A stretch of 64,000 bases of DNA from CBDCDJ01 sp965215355 (GTDB lineage: Bacteria > Deinococcota > Deinococci > Deinococcales > Trueperaceae): the NCBI GenBank assembly GCA_965215355.1, contig CBDCDJ010000007.1:744001-808000 (forward strand), read 5' to 3'. The notes below the pieces were generated by a model. The model searched no databases. It worked only from the letters and a program-made list of their open reading frames with translations, and was not told where the DNA came from. This document shows, piece after piece, positions 8,134 to 15,418 of the stretch (its first letter is position 1; each line of letters starts with the position of its first letter). The position numbers were made by a program, and so were the translations under genes.

Positions 8134-8204
8134 TTGCGCAAAACCAGTGACCCGTGTACAATCATTTCGATGCTTGTCTAACTAAAACTGCAAGTATCGA
8201 AATG
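8134..8204 (+). promoter_or_regulatory. Promoter and inverted-repeat operator of the ArsR-DUF2087 gene
   Basis: TTGCGC (8134-8139) and TACAAT (8157-8162) are 17 bases apart. Right after the -10 comes an inverted repeat, CATTTCGATGCTTG (8163-8176) and CAAGTATCGAAATG (8191-8204), 13 of 14 positions paired around a 14-base centre. It overlaps the transcription start and ends at the ribosome-binding site. Dimeric ArsR proteins bind such repeats, so autoregulation is likely. Confidence 0.65.
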
Positions 8205-8215
8205 AGGTTGTCGGG

Positions 8216-8782
8216 ATGCAACCAAAAGTGTTGACCCTTTTCAAAGCCTTAGCAGACGCGAACCGCCTGAAAATCGTCGGCCTGCTCGCCCAAGAACCGC
8301 GCAGCGTCGAGGAGTTGGCGGAGCTGCTCGAGCTGCGCGACTCCACCACGAGTCACCACCTGCGGCGACTCTCTAAAGTAGGCTTGGTCGAAGCCAAAAC
8401 GGACGGGCACTACCGTCTCTACCACTTGCAAACCCAGGTGTTGCAAGAGGTGGCGAAAACCGCGTTCGAAGAAGACAAGCTGCCTGCTTTGGCCGTCGAC
8501 GTAGATTTAAGTGCCTACGAACGTAAAGTTCTACAAACTTTCGTAGGTCCAAACGGCGAGGTCACCGCTTTTCCCACCCAGCAGAAAAAGTACCTCGTCA
8601 TTCTGCGCTACGTTTTGGAGGCGTTCGAAACGGGCAAGCGCTACAGCGAGCGCGAGGTCAACGCGGTGCTCGAGCGCTACAACGCGGACACCGCCCGCTT
8701 GCGGCGCAGCTTAGTCGACTTCGCTTTGATGGGGCGAGAAGGCGGTGGCGGTGCTTACTGGCGGGTGGATGCTCGGAGCTAG
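8216..8782 (+). CDS. ArsR-type HTH regulator with C-terminal DUF2087 domain
   Basis: Residues ~1-75 form a winged helix of the ArsR class (LFKALADANRLKIVGLL ... STTSHHLRRLSKVGLV). No metal-binding Cys pair is seen in the recognition region, so a metal sensor role is not supported. Residues ~110-185 match DUF2087 (FPTQQKKYLVILRYVLEAF, YSEREVNAVL, LVDFALMGREGGGGAYWR), a domain usually linked to such HTHs. The ligand is unknown. A promoter with an inverted repeat lies just upstream, which suggests self-repression. The ATG follows a weak GAGG. Confidence 0.88.
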   Translation: MQPKVLTLFKALADANRLKIVGLLAQEPRSVEELAELLELRDSTTSHHLRRLSKVGLVEAKTDGHYRLYHLQTQVLQEVAKTAFEEDKLPALAVDVDLSAYERKVLQTFVGPNGEVTAFPTQQKKYLVILRYVLEAFETGKRYSEREVNAVLERYNADTARLRRSLVDFALMGREGGGGAYWRVDARS

Positions 8783-8847
8783 GTATCTCCAAGCTAAACC
8801 GTAATTTTGAGGACGGGCGCATCGACCAAACCGCTTCACCAAGTTGA

Positions 8848-8958
8848 GTACAGAAAAACGAGCGACTGAGAGAGCTGGAGCAGAATCCACACCCTGAGGT
8901 AACGGCAGCCTTAAAAGCCAATCTCTCGTTCCTTTGCTCTTCTACTCCCCTTCTATAA
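8848..8958 (+). other. Possible degraded coding remnant
   Basis: The gap between 8783 and 8983 has no intact gene. One frame (8848-8958) reads a protein-like helical stretch including KNERLRELEQNPHPEVTAAL and then stops; a stop codon closes it on the 5' side, and protein-like residues continue upstream in another frame. It could be the tail of a frameshifted gene. No family is recognised and chance is possible. Confidence 0.2.
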
Positions 8959-8983
8959 GGTGCTCAACTGCTATCCTAATCCC

Positions 8984-9040
8984 ATGAAGCGCCGCGTCAC
9001 CCCCGCAGAAGGTCTTGGCCCCGAAGGCGGCGAAGCGTGA
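8984..9040 (+). CDS. Leaderless micro-ORF (18 aa) overlapping the GNAT start
   Basis: ATG 8984 follows TATCCT (8972-8977) by six bases with no ribosome-binding site, the leaderless arrangement used elsewhere in this window. It encodes MKRRVTPAEGLGPEGGEA and stops at TGA 9038-9040, sharing the bases GTGA with the GTG start of the next gene. The main gene has no clear Shine-Dalgarno, so it may be translated by coupling to this leader. Expression is not proven. Confidence 0.35.
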   Translation: MKRRVTPAEGLGPEGGEA

Positions 9041-9492
9041 GTGAGTTGAGAGTCGTCCAGGCCGGGTCGCAGCACTTGAACGCTCTGGCACCTTTGTTCG
9101 ATGCCTACCGCGTTTTTTATGAGCAAGAGAGCGACGTTGAGAAGGCCGAAGCCTTTTTGCGCGAGCGGCTGAGCGGCCTCGAGGCAATCGTTTTTGTAGC
9201 TTTTTACGGCGACGAGCCCGGCGGCTTCACCCAACTCTATCCGAGCTTTTCTTCAGTTTCGCTCTCCCGCGTCTGGATTTTGAACGACCTGTTCGTAACG
9301 CCCGAACTGCGGGGCCGAGGCGTTGCGGAAGCCCTGTTGCAACGCGCCGCGACCTTTGCCGAGAACGCGGGCGCGTTGCGCCTCAGCCTGGCGACGCAAG
9401 TTGAAAACGAGACCGCCCAACGCCTCTACGAGCGCCTGGGCTGGCGGCGGGAGGACGGGTTTTACCACTACACCCTGAAAGTCCGAAAGTAA
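9037..9492 (+). CDS. GNAT family N-acetyltransferase, PaiA-like position
   Basis: A 151-residue GNAT enzyme with the acetyl-CoA signature ELRGRGVAEALL (about residues 89-100) and C-terminal NETAQRLYERLGWRR. It lies 37 bases before a paiB-type gene; in Bacillus the pair paiA (polyamine N-acetyltransferase) and paiB is adjacent, so polyamine acetylation is a reasonable guess, but the sequence itself does not fix the substrate. The GTG start shares GTGA with the stop of an upstream 18-codon leader ORF. Confidence 0.85.
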   Translation: MSELRVVQAGSQHLNALAPLFDAYRVFYEQESDVEKAEAFLRERLSGLEAIVFVAFYGDEPGGFTQLYPSFSSVSLSRVWILNDLFVTPELRGRGVAEALLQRAATFAENAGALRLSLATQVENETAQRLYERLGWRREDGFYHYTLKVRK

Positions 9493-9529
9493 CCTGTCCG
9501 GTCTGACGGCAGGCTCAAGAGAGGCTGAA

Positions 9530-10147
9530 ATGTACTTACCCAAGTATTACCAGGAAGACGACCCCGGCATCCTCGTCGCCTTTATGCGCCAGAACAGCTT
9601 TGCAGCGCTCGTTTCCACGCTCGAGGGCGAACTGGTCGCCACGCATCTTCCTATCGTTCCGGTCGTAAAAGATGAGAATCTAACCTTACTCGGCCACGTG
9701 GCGCGGGCCAACCCGCACGCCCTCTCGTTCGGCAGTGAAGCCCTCGCGATTTTCAGCGGCCCACACGCTTACATTTCACCTACGTTGTACGAAAAAGAGG
9801 AGAGCGTGCCCACCTGGAACTACGTCGCCGTCCACGCGCACGGGACGCCGCGAGCGGTGACCTTCAAAGACGAACCCGACGCGATGCAAGCCTTGATGGA
9901 CGCTACGATGGATGCGTACGAGCCGAGCTACCGGGCGCAGTGGGACGCTTTGAGCGAAAAGTACCGCCACGGCATGATGAACGGGATTGTGGGCTTTACT
10001 TTGAGAGTCGAACGGCTTTACGGCAAGTACAAGCTCAGCCAAAACCGCAGCCGCGCCGACCGGGCGCGGGTCGCCGCCGCGCTGGCCGCTCAGGAGAACC
10101 AGACCGTTGCCGAGACCGGGGTGTTGATGAAAGAAAAACTCGCTTGA
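9530..10147 (+). CDS. paiB: PaiB-like FMN-binding negative regulator
   Basis: A 205-residue protein of the PaiB family, which has a split-barrel flavin-binding fold. Typical segments are the start MYLPKYYQEDD, LVATHLPIV, GHVARANPHAL, FSGPHAYISPTLY, VPTWNYVAVHAHG and the late GIVGFTLRVERLYGKYKLSQN. In Bacillus PaiB acts in control of sporulation and protease genes; its biochemical activity is poorly known and a role as an FMN-dependent enzyme is also possible. The GNAT gene just upstream reinforces the paiAB reading. A perfect palindrome lies shortly downstream. Confidence 0.88.
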   Translation: MYLPKYYQEDDPGILVAFMRQNSFAALVSTLEGELVATHLPIVPVVKDENLTLLGHVARANPHALSFGSEALAIFSGPHAYISPTLYEKEESVPTWNYVAVHAHGTPRAVTFKDEPDAMQALMDATMDAYEPSYRAQWDALSEKYRHGMMNGIVGFTLRVERLYGKYKLSQNRSRADRARVAAALAAQENQTVAETGVLMKEKLA

Positions 10148-10166
10148 GCCGTCTCGAGGTCACGCC

Positions 10167-10202
10167 CAAAAGCGGAGCGCCTGCACGTGCAGGCGCTCCG
10201 CT
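10167..10202 (-). terminator. Perfect 32-bp palindrome with T-run on the minus strand
   Basis: Bases 10171-10202 are a perfect palindrome with 16-base arms (AGCGGAGCGCCTGCAC and complement). Read on the minus strand it is followed by TTTT, which makes it a plausible intrinsic terminator for the small gene ending at 10238. It may also end the paiB transcript from the other side. Confidence 0.6.
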
Positions 10203-10237
10203 AGGTCTGGAGCGGGTCTGTTCGGACCCGAGTCCGT

Positions 10238-10426
10238 TTAGACTCGCTGTCGAGCCGAGGACGCTTTGTTCGCAGCCGGGTTGACCGCCACGCGGGTCAC
10301 TTCGAAAAAAGCTTCACGCTCGTCCAGCGCGGCGGTATTGACCAGCAAGCCCTTGTCGTTGTGCCACAGGTCGGCCTCGAGGGCGTCCTGGTACCAAACT
10401 TCACTTTTGTAAGAAACCTGATTCAT
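10238..10426 (-). CDS. Small conserved hypothetical protein (62 aa), paralogue of 61068-61289
   Basis: No known family. The central part, VWYQDALEADLWHNDKGLL then TAALDER, aligns with IWSRDPCDANLWRNKKGLA then SAALQER in the small protein at 61068-61289: both have a W, a D, A-(D/N)-L-W-x-N-x-K-G-L and AAL-x-E-R in the same spacing. The rest differs. The start at 10426 has a good site, GGGAGG, and a TAAACT box lies farther upstream. A terminator hairpin follows. It is divergent from the alcohol dehydrogenase operon. Confidence 0.65.
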   Translation of the reverse strand: MNQVSYKSEVWYQDALEADLWHNDKGLLVNTAALDEREAFFEVTRVAVNPAANKASSARQRV

Positions 10427-10543
10427 AGTTTCCTCCCAATGCGCACAGTTTATGCCGCGGGCGTGCGGGGGTCATCCGACTTTTGTAGGATGGGTGAGAG
10501 GATGGTAGTAAGGTGCGGTGGGTACGCAGTCCTATACTGGGTT

Positions 10544-10630
10544 ATGTTTTCAAACACGCTTGCCTCAGACCTGACGCTTTCGTGGCTTGAGCCGCTGCCT
10601 GCTACGACACCGCCGGCGCGCTCGCGGTGA
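10544..10630 (+). CDS. Leaderless micro-ORF (28 aa) overlapping the dehydrogenase start
   Basis: TATACT (10533-10538) stands five bases before ATG 10544, so translation could start at the 5' end of the mRNA. The frame runs 28 codons from MFSNTLASDL and stops at TGA 10628-10630, sharing GTGA with the GTG start of the dehydrogenase, which has no obvious ribosome-binding site. It may serve as a coupling leader. No similarity is recognised. Confidence 0.4.
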   Translation: MFSNTLASDLTLSWLEPLPATTPPARSR

Positions 10631-11664
10631 GAGCCGCCGTGTTCGACGCCTTCGGAAAAAGCCTGGAGGTTCGCAACCTCCCCGACCCGGTTCCGCCGCC
10701 GGACGGCGTGGTCGTCGAGGTCCGGGCCAACGGCGTCTGCCGCAGCGACTGGCACGCCTGGCAGGGCCACGACCCAGGCGTCAAGCTGCCGCACGTGCCG
10801 GGCCACGAACTCGCGGGCGTCGTCGCCGAGGTCGGCGCCGAGGTGAAGAATTGGCGCGTAGGTGACCGGGTGACCACGCCGTTTTGCGGCGGTTGCGGCG
10901 TCTGCGAGCAGTGCTTGGGCGGACATCAGCACATCTGCGACTTCGACTACCAGCCTGGCTTTTCCGGTTGGGGCTCGTTCGCGCAGTACGTGATGATTCC
11001 CAGGGCGGACATCAACCTGGTGCGGCTGCCGGACGCGCTCGGTTTTGTCGAGGCGGCGAGTTTGGGCTGCCGCTTTATGACGGCTTTTCGCGGCGTGGTC
11101 GACCAGGGGCGCGTCAGGGGCGGCGAGTGGCTCGCCGTCCACGGTTGCGGTGGCGTCGGGCTGTCCGCGACCATGATCGGGGCGGCCCTCGGCGCGCACG
11201 TCGTCGCGGTCGACATCGAGGCGGGCAAGCTCGAGCTGGCCCGCACTTTAGGCGCGGTCGCCACCGTCGACGCCTCGCAAGAAAACCCCTGGCGCGCGGT
11301 TCGAGAGCTGACACAGGGCGGCGCGCACGTGTCCATCGACGCGCTCGGCTCCCAGACGACCTGCCGGAATTCTATAAAATCCCTGCGCAAACGCGGGCGA
11401 CACGTTCAAATCGGGCTGTTGTTGGCCCAAGAAGCCAACCCCAAACTGCCCATGCACGAGGTTATCAGCAAAGAACTGGAAATTCTCGGCTCCCACGGGA
11501 TGCCCGCGCACCGCTACGGGGCGATGTTGGGGATGATTGCGGCGGGGCGGCTCGAGCCCGTCCGACTTATCGGCAAAACGGTTTCCTTGCTTGAGGCCGG
11601 CGCGGAACTCGAGGCGATGGGGCGGTTTGCGCAGCAAGGCGTGACGGTCATCGACAGGTTTTGA
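10627..11664 (+). CDS. Zinc-dependent alcohol dehydrogenase (MDR superfamily)
   Basis: A 345-residue medium-chain dehydrogenase. Catalytic zinc ligands are expected in GVCRSDWHAWQG (Cys) and PHVPGHELAG (GHE motif); four structural-zinc cysteines are in CGGCGVCEQCLGGHQHIC. The Rossmann motif is HGCGGVGLSATM at about residue 175, followed by VDIEAGKLELAR, whose Asp favours NAD(H). Substrate is unknown. It begins at GTG 10627, coupled to a micro-ORF, and ends before an intrinsic terminator. Confidence 0.9.
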   Translation: MRAAVFDAFGKSLEVRNLPDPVPPPDGVVVEVRANGVCRSDWHAWQGHDPGVKLPHVPGHELAGVVAEVGAEVKNWRVGDRVTTPFCGGCGVCEQCLGGHQHICDFDYQPGFSGWGSFAQYVMIPRADINLVRLPDALGFVEAASLGCRFMTAFRGVVDQGRVRGGEWLAVHGCGGVGLSATMIGAALGAHVVAVDIEAGKLELARTLGAVATVDASQENPWRAVRELTQGGAHVSIDALGSQTTCRNSIKSLRKRGRHVQIGLLLAQEANPKLPMHEVISKELEILGSHGMPAHRYGAMLGMIAAGRLEPVRLIGKTVSLLEAGAELEAMGRFAQQGVTVIDRF

Positions 11665-11676
11665 GGGGGGCTCGAG

Positions 11677-11707
11677 AACCGGGGAGCGTAACGGCTGCCC
11701 GGTTTTT
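11677..11707 (+). terminator. Intrinsic terminator after the alcohol dehydrogenase
   Basis: Stem AACCGGG (11677-11683) pairs with CCCGGTT (11698-11704) around a 14-base loop, and the second arm runs into a T-tract (11703-11707). Its place 12 bases after the dehydrogenase stop fits termination of that operon. Confidence 0.7.
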
Positions 11708-11849
11708 CGGTGTCGAGGCTTGACGACAAAGTGACTTGTCGGGCTGTAAACTTGTTGAAAGTCGGCTCGAGCCGACGGTCGTTCTGTGGGCGGAAGACGC
11801 CTCTAGGTGACGGGTTTAGGTGACAGATTCAACCTTGGAAAGGAAACGG

Positions 11850-12920
11850 ATGAGTGTAAAAACCGGCGTTTTACCACGTGAGGAGGCTGAGCCGAGTGCT
11901 GACCTGTGGCGCACCGGGCTGTTGCCCGTGTTGGCGCTCGGGGCGTTGGCCGGAATACTCGGGATTTACTGGGACATCGCCTGGCACATCGACAAGGGGC
12001 GCGACACCTTTTTCACGCCGCCGCACAACTTTATCTACCTGTCTATTCTTGTCGTTTTGCTGATGAGCGTGTACGGGCTGGTGCGCGACCGGCGGGACAG
12101 CGCGCTGCACCTGCAGCTGGGGCGCTTTCGGGTGCATCCGGGCGTTTTAATCGTAGCGGTGGGGGCGGGGCTCGAGCTGTTTTTCGCGCCCGCCGACGAA
12201 CTCTGGCACCGCGTATTCGGAATAGACGTGACGCTGTGGGCCCCGATGCACCTCATCGGCGTGACCGGCCTGACGCTTTACGCCTTCGGCGGATTGGTGA
12301 CGAGTTGGGTCGAGCGGCGGCTGGCGGTGACCGGAGACCGCAAACGTTTGTTCGGCTACGTGGCGGTTTTTTTCGCCGCGGCGCTCCTCGGCTGGACGAT
12401 GCTGCTGCTCGCCGAGTACGAGTTCGGCACGCCCGCCTTTCCGCTGCTGTGGCAACCGCTGCTGCTGATGGGCTTGCCGGTCTTCGTCCTCGTGCTGATG
12501 GCGCGGCTGAACCCGGTGCCCTGGGCGGCGACCTGGACCGTTTTGGGGTTCACGGGGTTGCGTCTGCTGTTGGCCGGCCTGCTCCTCACGACCTCACGCT
12601 TCGACCTGGCCGGGAACAGCCGCCCGGCGATTCCGCTGCTCGTTTTGTCCGGCCTCGCGGCGGACTTCTTGGTGAGGCGTAACGCGCCGACCTGGCTGAC
12701 CGGACTGGTCGTCGCGGCGGTCACGTTGCTATCGAACGCGCCGCTCACGGCGCTGAGCGAGCTGAGCTGGTACGCGGGCGCGCTCGCGGTGGGGGTTCCG
12801 GCGGGCTTTGTCCTGGCGGTCGTCACGGCCTACCTCGGGCGGGCGACGGCCGGGGCGCTCGAGCCCGCACCGCACTCCACCAACCGCCGCGCTCCCGCGG
12901 TCGAACGGGTGACGGCGTGA
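11850..12920 (+). CDS. Polytopic membrane protein of unknown function
   Basis: About 356 residues with roughly nine hydrophobic segments spread over the whole length. A conserved-looking stretch near residues 40-65 reads YWDIAWHIDKGRDTFF then TPPHNFIY; its histidines and acidic residues in and near the membrane could bind a metal or haem, but this is conjecture. No named family is recognised. I use ATG 11850 with AGGA five bases upstream; a GTG at 11820 would add ten residues. The stop shares bases with the GTG start of the next gene, an exported protein with one TM anchor, so the two are one functional unit. Confidence 0.75.
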   Translation: MSVKTGVLPREEAEPSADLWRTGLLPVLALGALAGILGIYWDIAWHIDKGRDTFFTPPHNFIYLSILVVLLMSVYGLVRDRRDSALHLQLGRFRVHPGVLIVAVGAGLELFFAPADELWHRVFGIDVTLWAPMHLIGVTGLTLYAFGGLVTSWVERRLAVTGDRKRLFGYVAVFFAAALLGWTMLLLAEYEFGTPAFPLLWQPLLLMGLPVFVLVLMARLNPVPWAATWTVLGFTGLRLLLAGLLLTTSRFDLAGNSRPAIPLLVLSGLAADFLVRRNAPTWLTGLVVAAVTLLSNAPLTALSELSWYAGALAVGVPAGFVLAVVTAYLGRATAGALEPAPHSTNRRAPAVERVTA

Positions 12921-13450
12921 AACCCGTCGGGGTACTCCTTTTGGTACTAGCCTTCGGGCTGGCGCTCGGCCAAGCGCGGCCCGGCAGCGCGGCGGACATC
13001 ACCGTTACCGAACGCGGGCCTGAGCGGCCGACCCTCATCGAAGTGCGCACCGACCCCGCGCTGACCCGCAACGGCGAGATGATGCTCTACCTTCACGGGC
13101 GCGACGCCGGGCACGACCGGGGTTACCTCAAGCGGCTCGAGCCGCCTGCCGAGCCCGGCGTGTACCGCTTTGAAGTGACCTTGCCCCGGGCGGGCACCTG
13201 GGGCGTCAACCCGCGCTACGGCGTCGGCCTCGACCTGTACTACAGTTCGTTCAGCGGGCATTTCGACCCGGCGGGGGAAGACGTGTTTACTTTCCGAACA
13301 CGGTTTCGCGGCGAGTTGGGCGCGGGCACGCCCGCCTACATCCAACCGCTCGGCTTCAGCATTTTAGGCGTGGTCCTTCTTATCGCCCTCGGGTTGACCG
13401 TGGGCGTGTTGCGCTGGCTGGGGCAACAGGAAGTGCGAGCGGTCGGCTAG
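12917..13450 (+). CDS. Exported, membrane-anchored protein, FixH/YtkA-like
   Basis: 177 residues: signal peptide (LLLVLAFGLALGQA), an extracytoplasmic beta-rich part of about 115 residues (VTERGPERPTLIEVRTDPA ... YRFEVTLPRAGTWGV) and a C-terminal TM segment (ILGVVLLIALGLTVGVLRW). The pattern of a Tx-R-aromatic beta-sandwich plus anchor resembles FixH/YtkA-like proteins linked to metal or oxidase assembly, but the match is weak. It overlaps the upstream polytopic membrane gene by 4 bases (GTGA), so the proteins are made together and probably interact. Confidence 0.7.
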   Translation: MKPVGVLLLVLAFGLALGQARPGSAADITVTERGPERPTLIEVRTDPALTRNGEMMLYLHGRDAGHDRGYLKRLEPPAEPGVYRFEVTLPRAGTWGVNPRYGVGLDLYYSSFSGHFDPAGEDVFTFRTRFRGELGAGTPAYIQPLGFSILGVVLLIALGLTVGVLRWLGQQEVRAVG

Positions 13451-13516
13451 GTCGTCAGGTTCCAGTTAAGCGAGCTTCTTTCGGCTATCCAAAACATACT
13501 TTTTCAACATAATCAT

Positions 13517-13544
13517 GGGGGCGGGTTTTAAACCCGCCCCTACC
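13517..13544. repeat. REP-like palindrome, copy 1
   Basis: GGGGCGGGTTT and AAACCCGCCCC form a near-perfect hairpin around one base and are followed by TACC. The same unit, including the TACC, recurs at 40252-40278. It lies in the 144-base convergent gap between the FixH/YtkA-like gene and the DUF3179 gene. No flanking duplication is seen. Confidence 0.7.
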
Positions 13545-13594
13545 ACAAAGGGATTGACACGCTAATTTAAAGCACTCGAGCGGTTCCTTGACGG

Positions 13595-14857
13595 TCACTG
13601 TGCATAAATGCGCGTGTCCGGCTTGAAGGCTGCCCAGGCGAACCACAAGGTGTTGTCGTGGACGACCCTTGTAAGCTGCTCTCCGGCGAGTGGCCCGGCT
13701 GTAGCTGCGCCGAGCACGTTCCAGGTGCTGCCGGTCTCTTCATCGACAAAAGCGTCTCCGTCCGTTTGAAACGTCAGGGTTCGGCCGTCCAGGGTGCGCT
13801 CGAACACGCCGACCGCGCCCACGTCGCGGCTCGAGGCGATGCTGCTCGCGTCGAGCGCGCTCGTCGTCCCGGCTTGCCAGAACAGGGTCACAGGCGTGTC
13901 GCCGACGGCGTCGTTGACGACCCCGGCTGCGGCCAGCGCTTCCACGGGATAGGCTACGGCTTCGGCAGGCGCGTCGATGCTGACGACTCGAGCCTTCGGC
14001 GCTAAGCGGCCATCGGGCGTGCCCGCGAACAAAAACGCCGGACTGTCCGCGTCGTCGTAGCCGACGTAAGGGTTTTGCCCGTAGCGCCGTGCGAAGCCGG
14101 TGTCGCGCGACAGCACGAGGGCCTCCGGCGCGGCGTCGCGCACTTCGGCAAAACTCACGATTTGGGCCGGGTAGCGCAGCAGCCGCGTCCCGCTCAACGT
14201 CCCGACGTTGCCGACGCCCAACAGTTGTGACCAGAGCGTGCTCGTTTCGGTGTCGAACATGAGCAAGTTGGAGTTGTAGAGCGTGCCCGACACGCCGAAG
14301 GTGACGGGGAGCAGGGCGGTCACGGCGGCGGCTTCTCCTTGGGCTTGGTAGGCCTCGAGAAACCCTTCGTCCGGTTCCACCGGCGCGGCGTCGGGGTTCA
14401 GCTCACTCACTTCGCTCGCTGCCGCCGCGGTCAGCGGCAGCCGCCGGTCGAAAGCGAGCGCGCTGTTGCACAAGGGGCAAAAGGTGACCGCCACCGGCAC
14501 GCCGCCCACCGTGTCGTTGACGATTTCGTGCCAGGTGAGAATCTGCAGCGGGTAAACGCGCGTCTCGCCCTTCAGGCTGAACACGATGACGGGCTCCTGG
14601 GGCTCGAGCCAGTCGGCCGCTTCTTCTTGCGAGACGAAAATAGGGTCTCGCGTCGGCGCGGCGGCACCTTGCCAATCGCCCGAAAAGCCGAGCGCGGGGA
14701 TGCCGTTGGGCGGCGGCCCGCCACTCATGACGTCCTCGAGGGGAATCTCGGCGCGTGAGGTGTCCACGCCGATGGCGCGCAGTTGTGAGGGGCCTTGCTG
14801 CGCCAAGCCCACAGCCAAGAAGCTCAGTCCTATGACGGTCCACAAAAGTTTTTTCAT
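13595..14857 (-). CDS. Exported DUF3179 domain protein
   Basis: 420 residues with a signal peptide (MKKLLWTVIGLSFLAVGLAQ). The DUF3179 hallmark is GVPVAVTFCPLCNSALAFDR (about residues 118-137), where two cysteines flank a Pro-Leu; LTWHEIVND just before it is also typical. A second half (residues ~240-400) repeats the theme loosely (VVNDAVGDTPVTLFWQAG; FQTDGDAFVDEETGSTWNVLG). The function of the family is unknown; the Cys-x-x-Cys suggests metal or thiol chemistry outside the membrane. TATCGT lies six bases before the ATG, so it is probably leaderless. It is downstream of nrdR but likely has its own promoter. Confidence 0.85.
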   Translation of the reverse strand: MKKLLWTVIGLSFLAVGLAQQGPSQLRAIGVDTSRAEIPLEDVMSGGPPPNGIPALGFSGDWQGAAAPTRDPIFVSQEEAADWLEPQEPVIVFSLKGETRVYPLQILTWHEIVNDTVGGVPVAVTFCPLCNSALAFDRRLPLTAAAASEVSELNPDAAPVEPDEGFLEAYQAQGEAAAVTALLPVTFGVSGTLYNSNLLMFDTETSTLWSQLLGVGNVGTLSGTRLLRYPAQIVSFAEVRDAAPEALVLSRDTGFARRYGQNPYVGYDDADSPAFLFAGTPDGRLAPKARVVSIDAPAEAVAYPVEALAAAGVVNDAVGDTPVTLFWQAGTTSALDASSIASSRDVGAVGVFERTLDGRTLTFQTDGDAFVDEETGSTWNVLGAATAGPLAGEQLTRVVHDNTLWFAWAAFKPDTRIYAQ

Positions 14858-14931
14858 AGTTGGACGATAGACGGTTCAGCGCTTGTTTGCCGTCAAACGG
14901 TGTACGGGGGCTCGAGCCAATGGGACAAGCG

Positions 14932-15399
14932 TCAGCGCTTCTCCAACCGCCCCGGCTTGGCGCTGTCGAGTTGCTTGATTTCCTCGATAAACCGGTCTAC
15001 CGAGTCGAAGTCTCGGTAGACGCTCAAAAAACGGATATACGCCACGTCGTCCAAGGTTTTTAAGAACTGCAGGGTGCGCAGGCCGATTTCTTCGGAGGCG
15101 ATTTCGGGGGCTTGCACCTCGTCTTCCAAGCCGTAAGCGAACTCGCGCAGTTGTTTGTCGGTGACGGGGCGCTTGTTGGTGGCGATGCTGAGCTTGTCGA
15201 GCAGTTTGTCCGGCGTGAACACCTCGCGGCGGCCCGAGCGCTTGACAACCATCAGCGCTTCGAACTGCGCGCGCTCGTAGGTGGTAAAGCGGCGGTTGCA
15301 GGCGCTGCACTCGCGCCGCCGCCGAATCGCGTTGCCCTCGTCGGAGGGGCGCGAGTTGATGACGCGCGTTTCCTCGCTCGTGCAGTAAGGGCACTTCAC
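14932..15399 (-). CDS. nrdR: Transcriptional repressor NrdR
   Basis: 155-residue repressor of ribonucleotide reductase genes. The N-terminal zinc ribbon shows CPYC and CSAC with VINSRPSDEGNAIRRRREC between them; residues ~48-138 are the ATP-cone domain (VVKRSGRREVFTPDKLLDKL ... VAYIRFLSVYRDF) that senses dATP/ATP. I use GTG 15399 because the family always begins MKCPYC; longer readings upstream are spurious. The upstream SDR gene stops 19 bases before it in the same direction, so both may be on one mRNA. No NrdR box or nrd gene is in the window. Confidence 0.93.
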   Translation of the reverse strand: MKCPYCTSEETRVINSRPSDEGNAIRRRRECSACNRRFTTYERAQFEALMVVKRSGRREVFTPDKLLDKLSIATNKRPVTDKQLREFAYGLEDEVQAPEIASEEIGLRTLQFLKTLDDVAYIRFLSVYRDFDSVDRFIEEIKQLDSAKPGRLEKR

Positions 15400-15418
15400 G
15401 GGCTGGTCCTGGTTTTGG

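Noticed and set aside
10450..11199. 249-codon minus-strand frame
   Set aside because: Lies opposite the alcohol dehydrogenase and has no recognisable domain.
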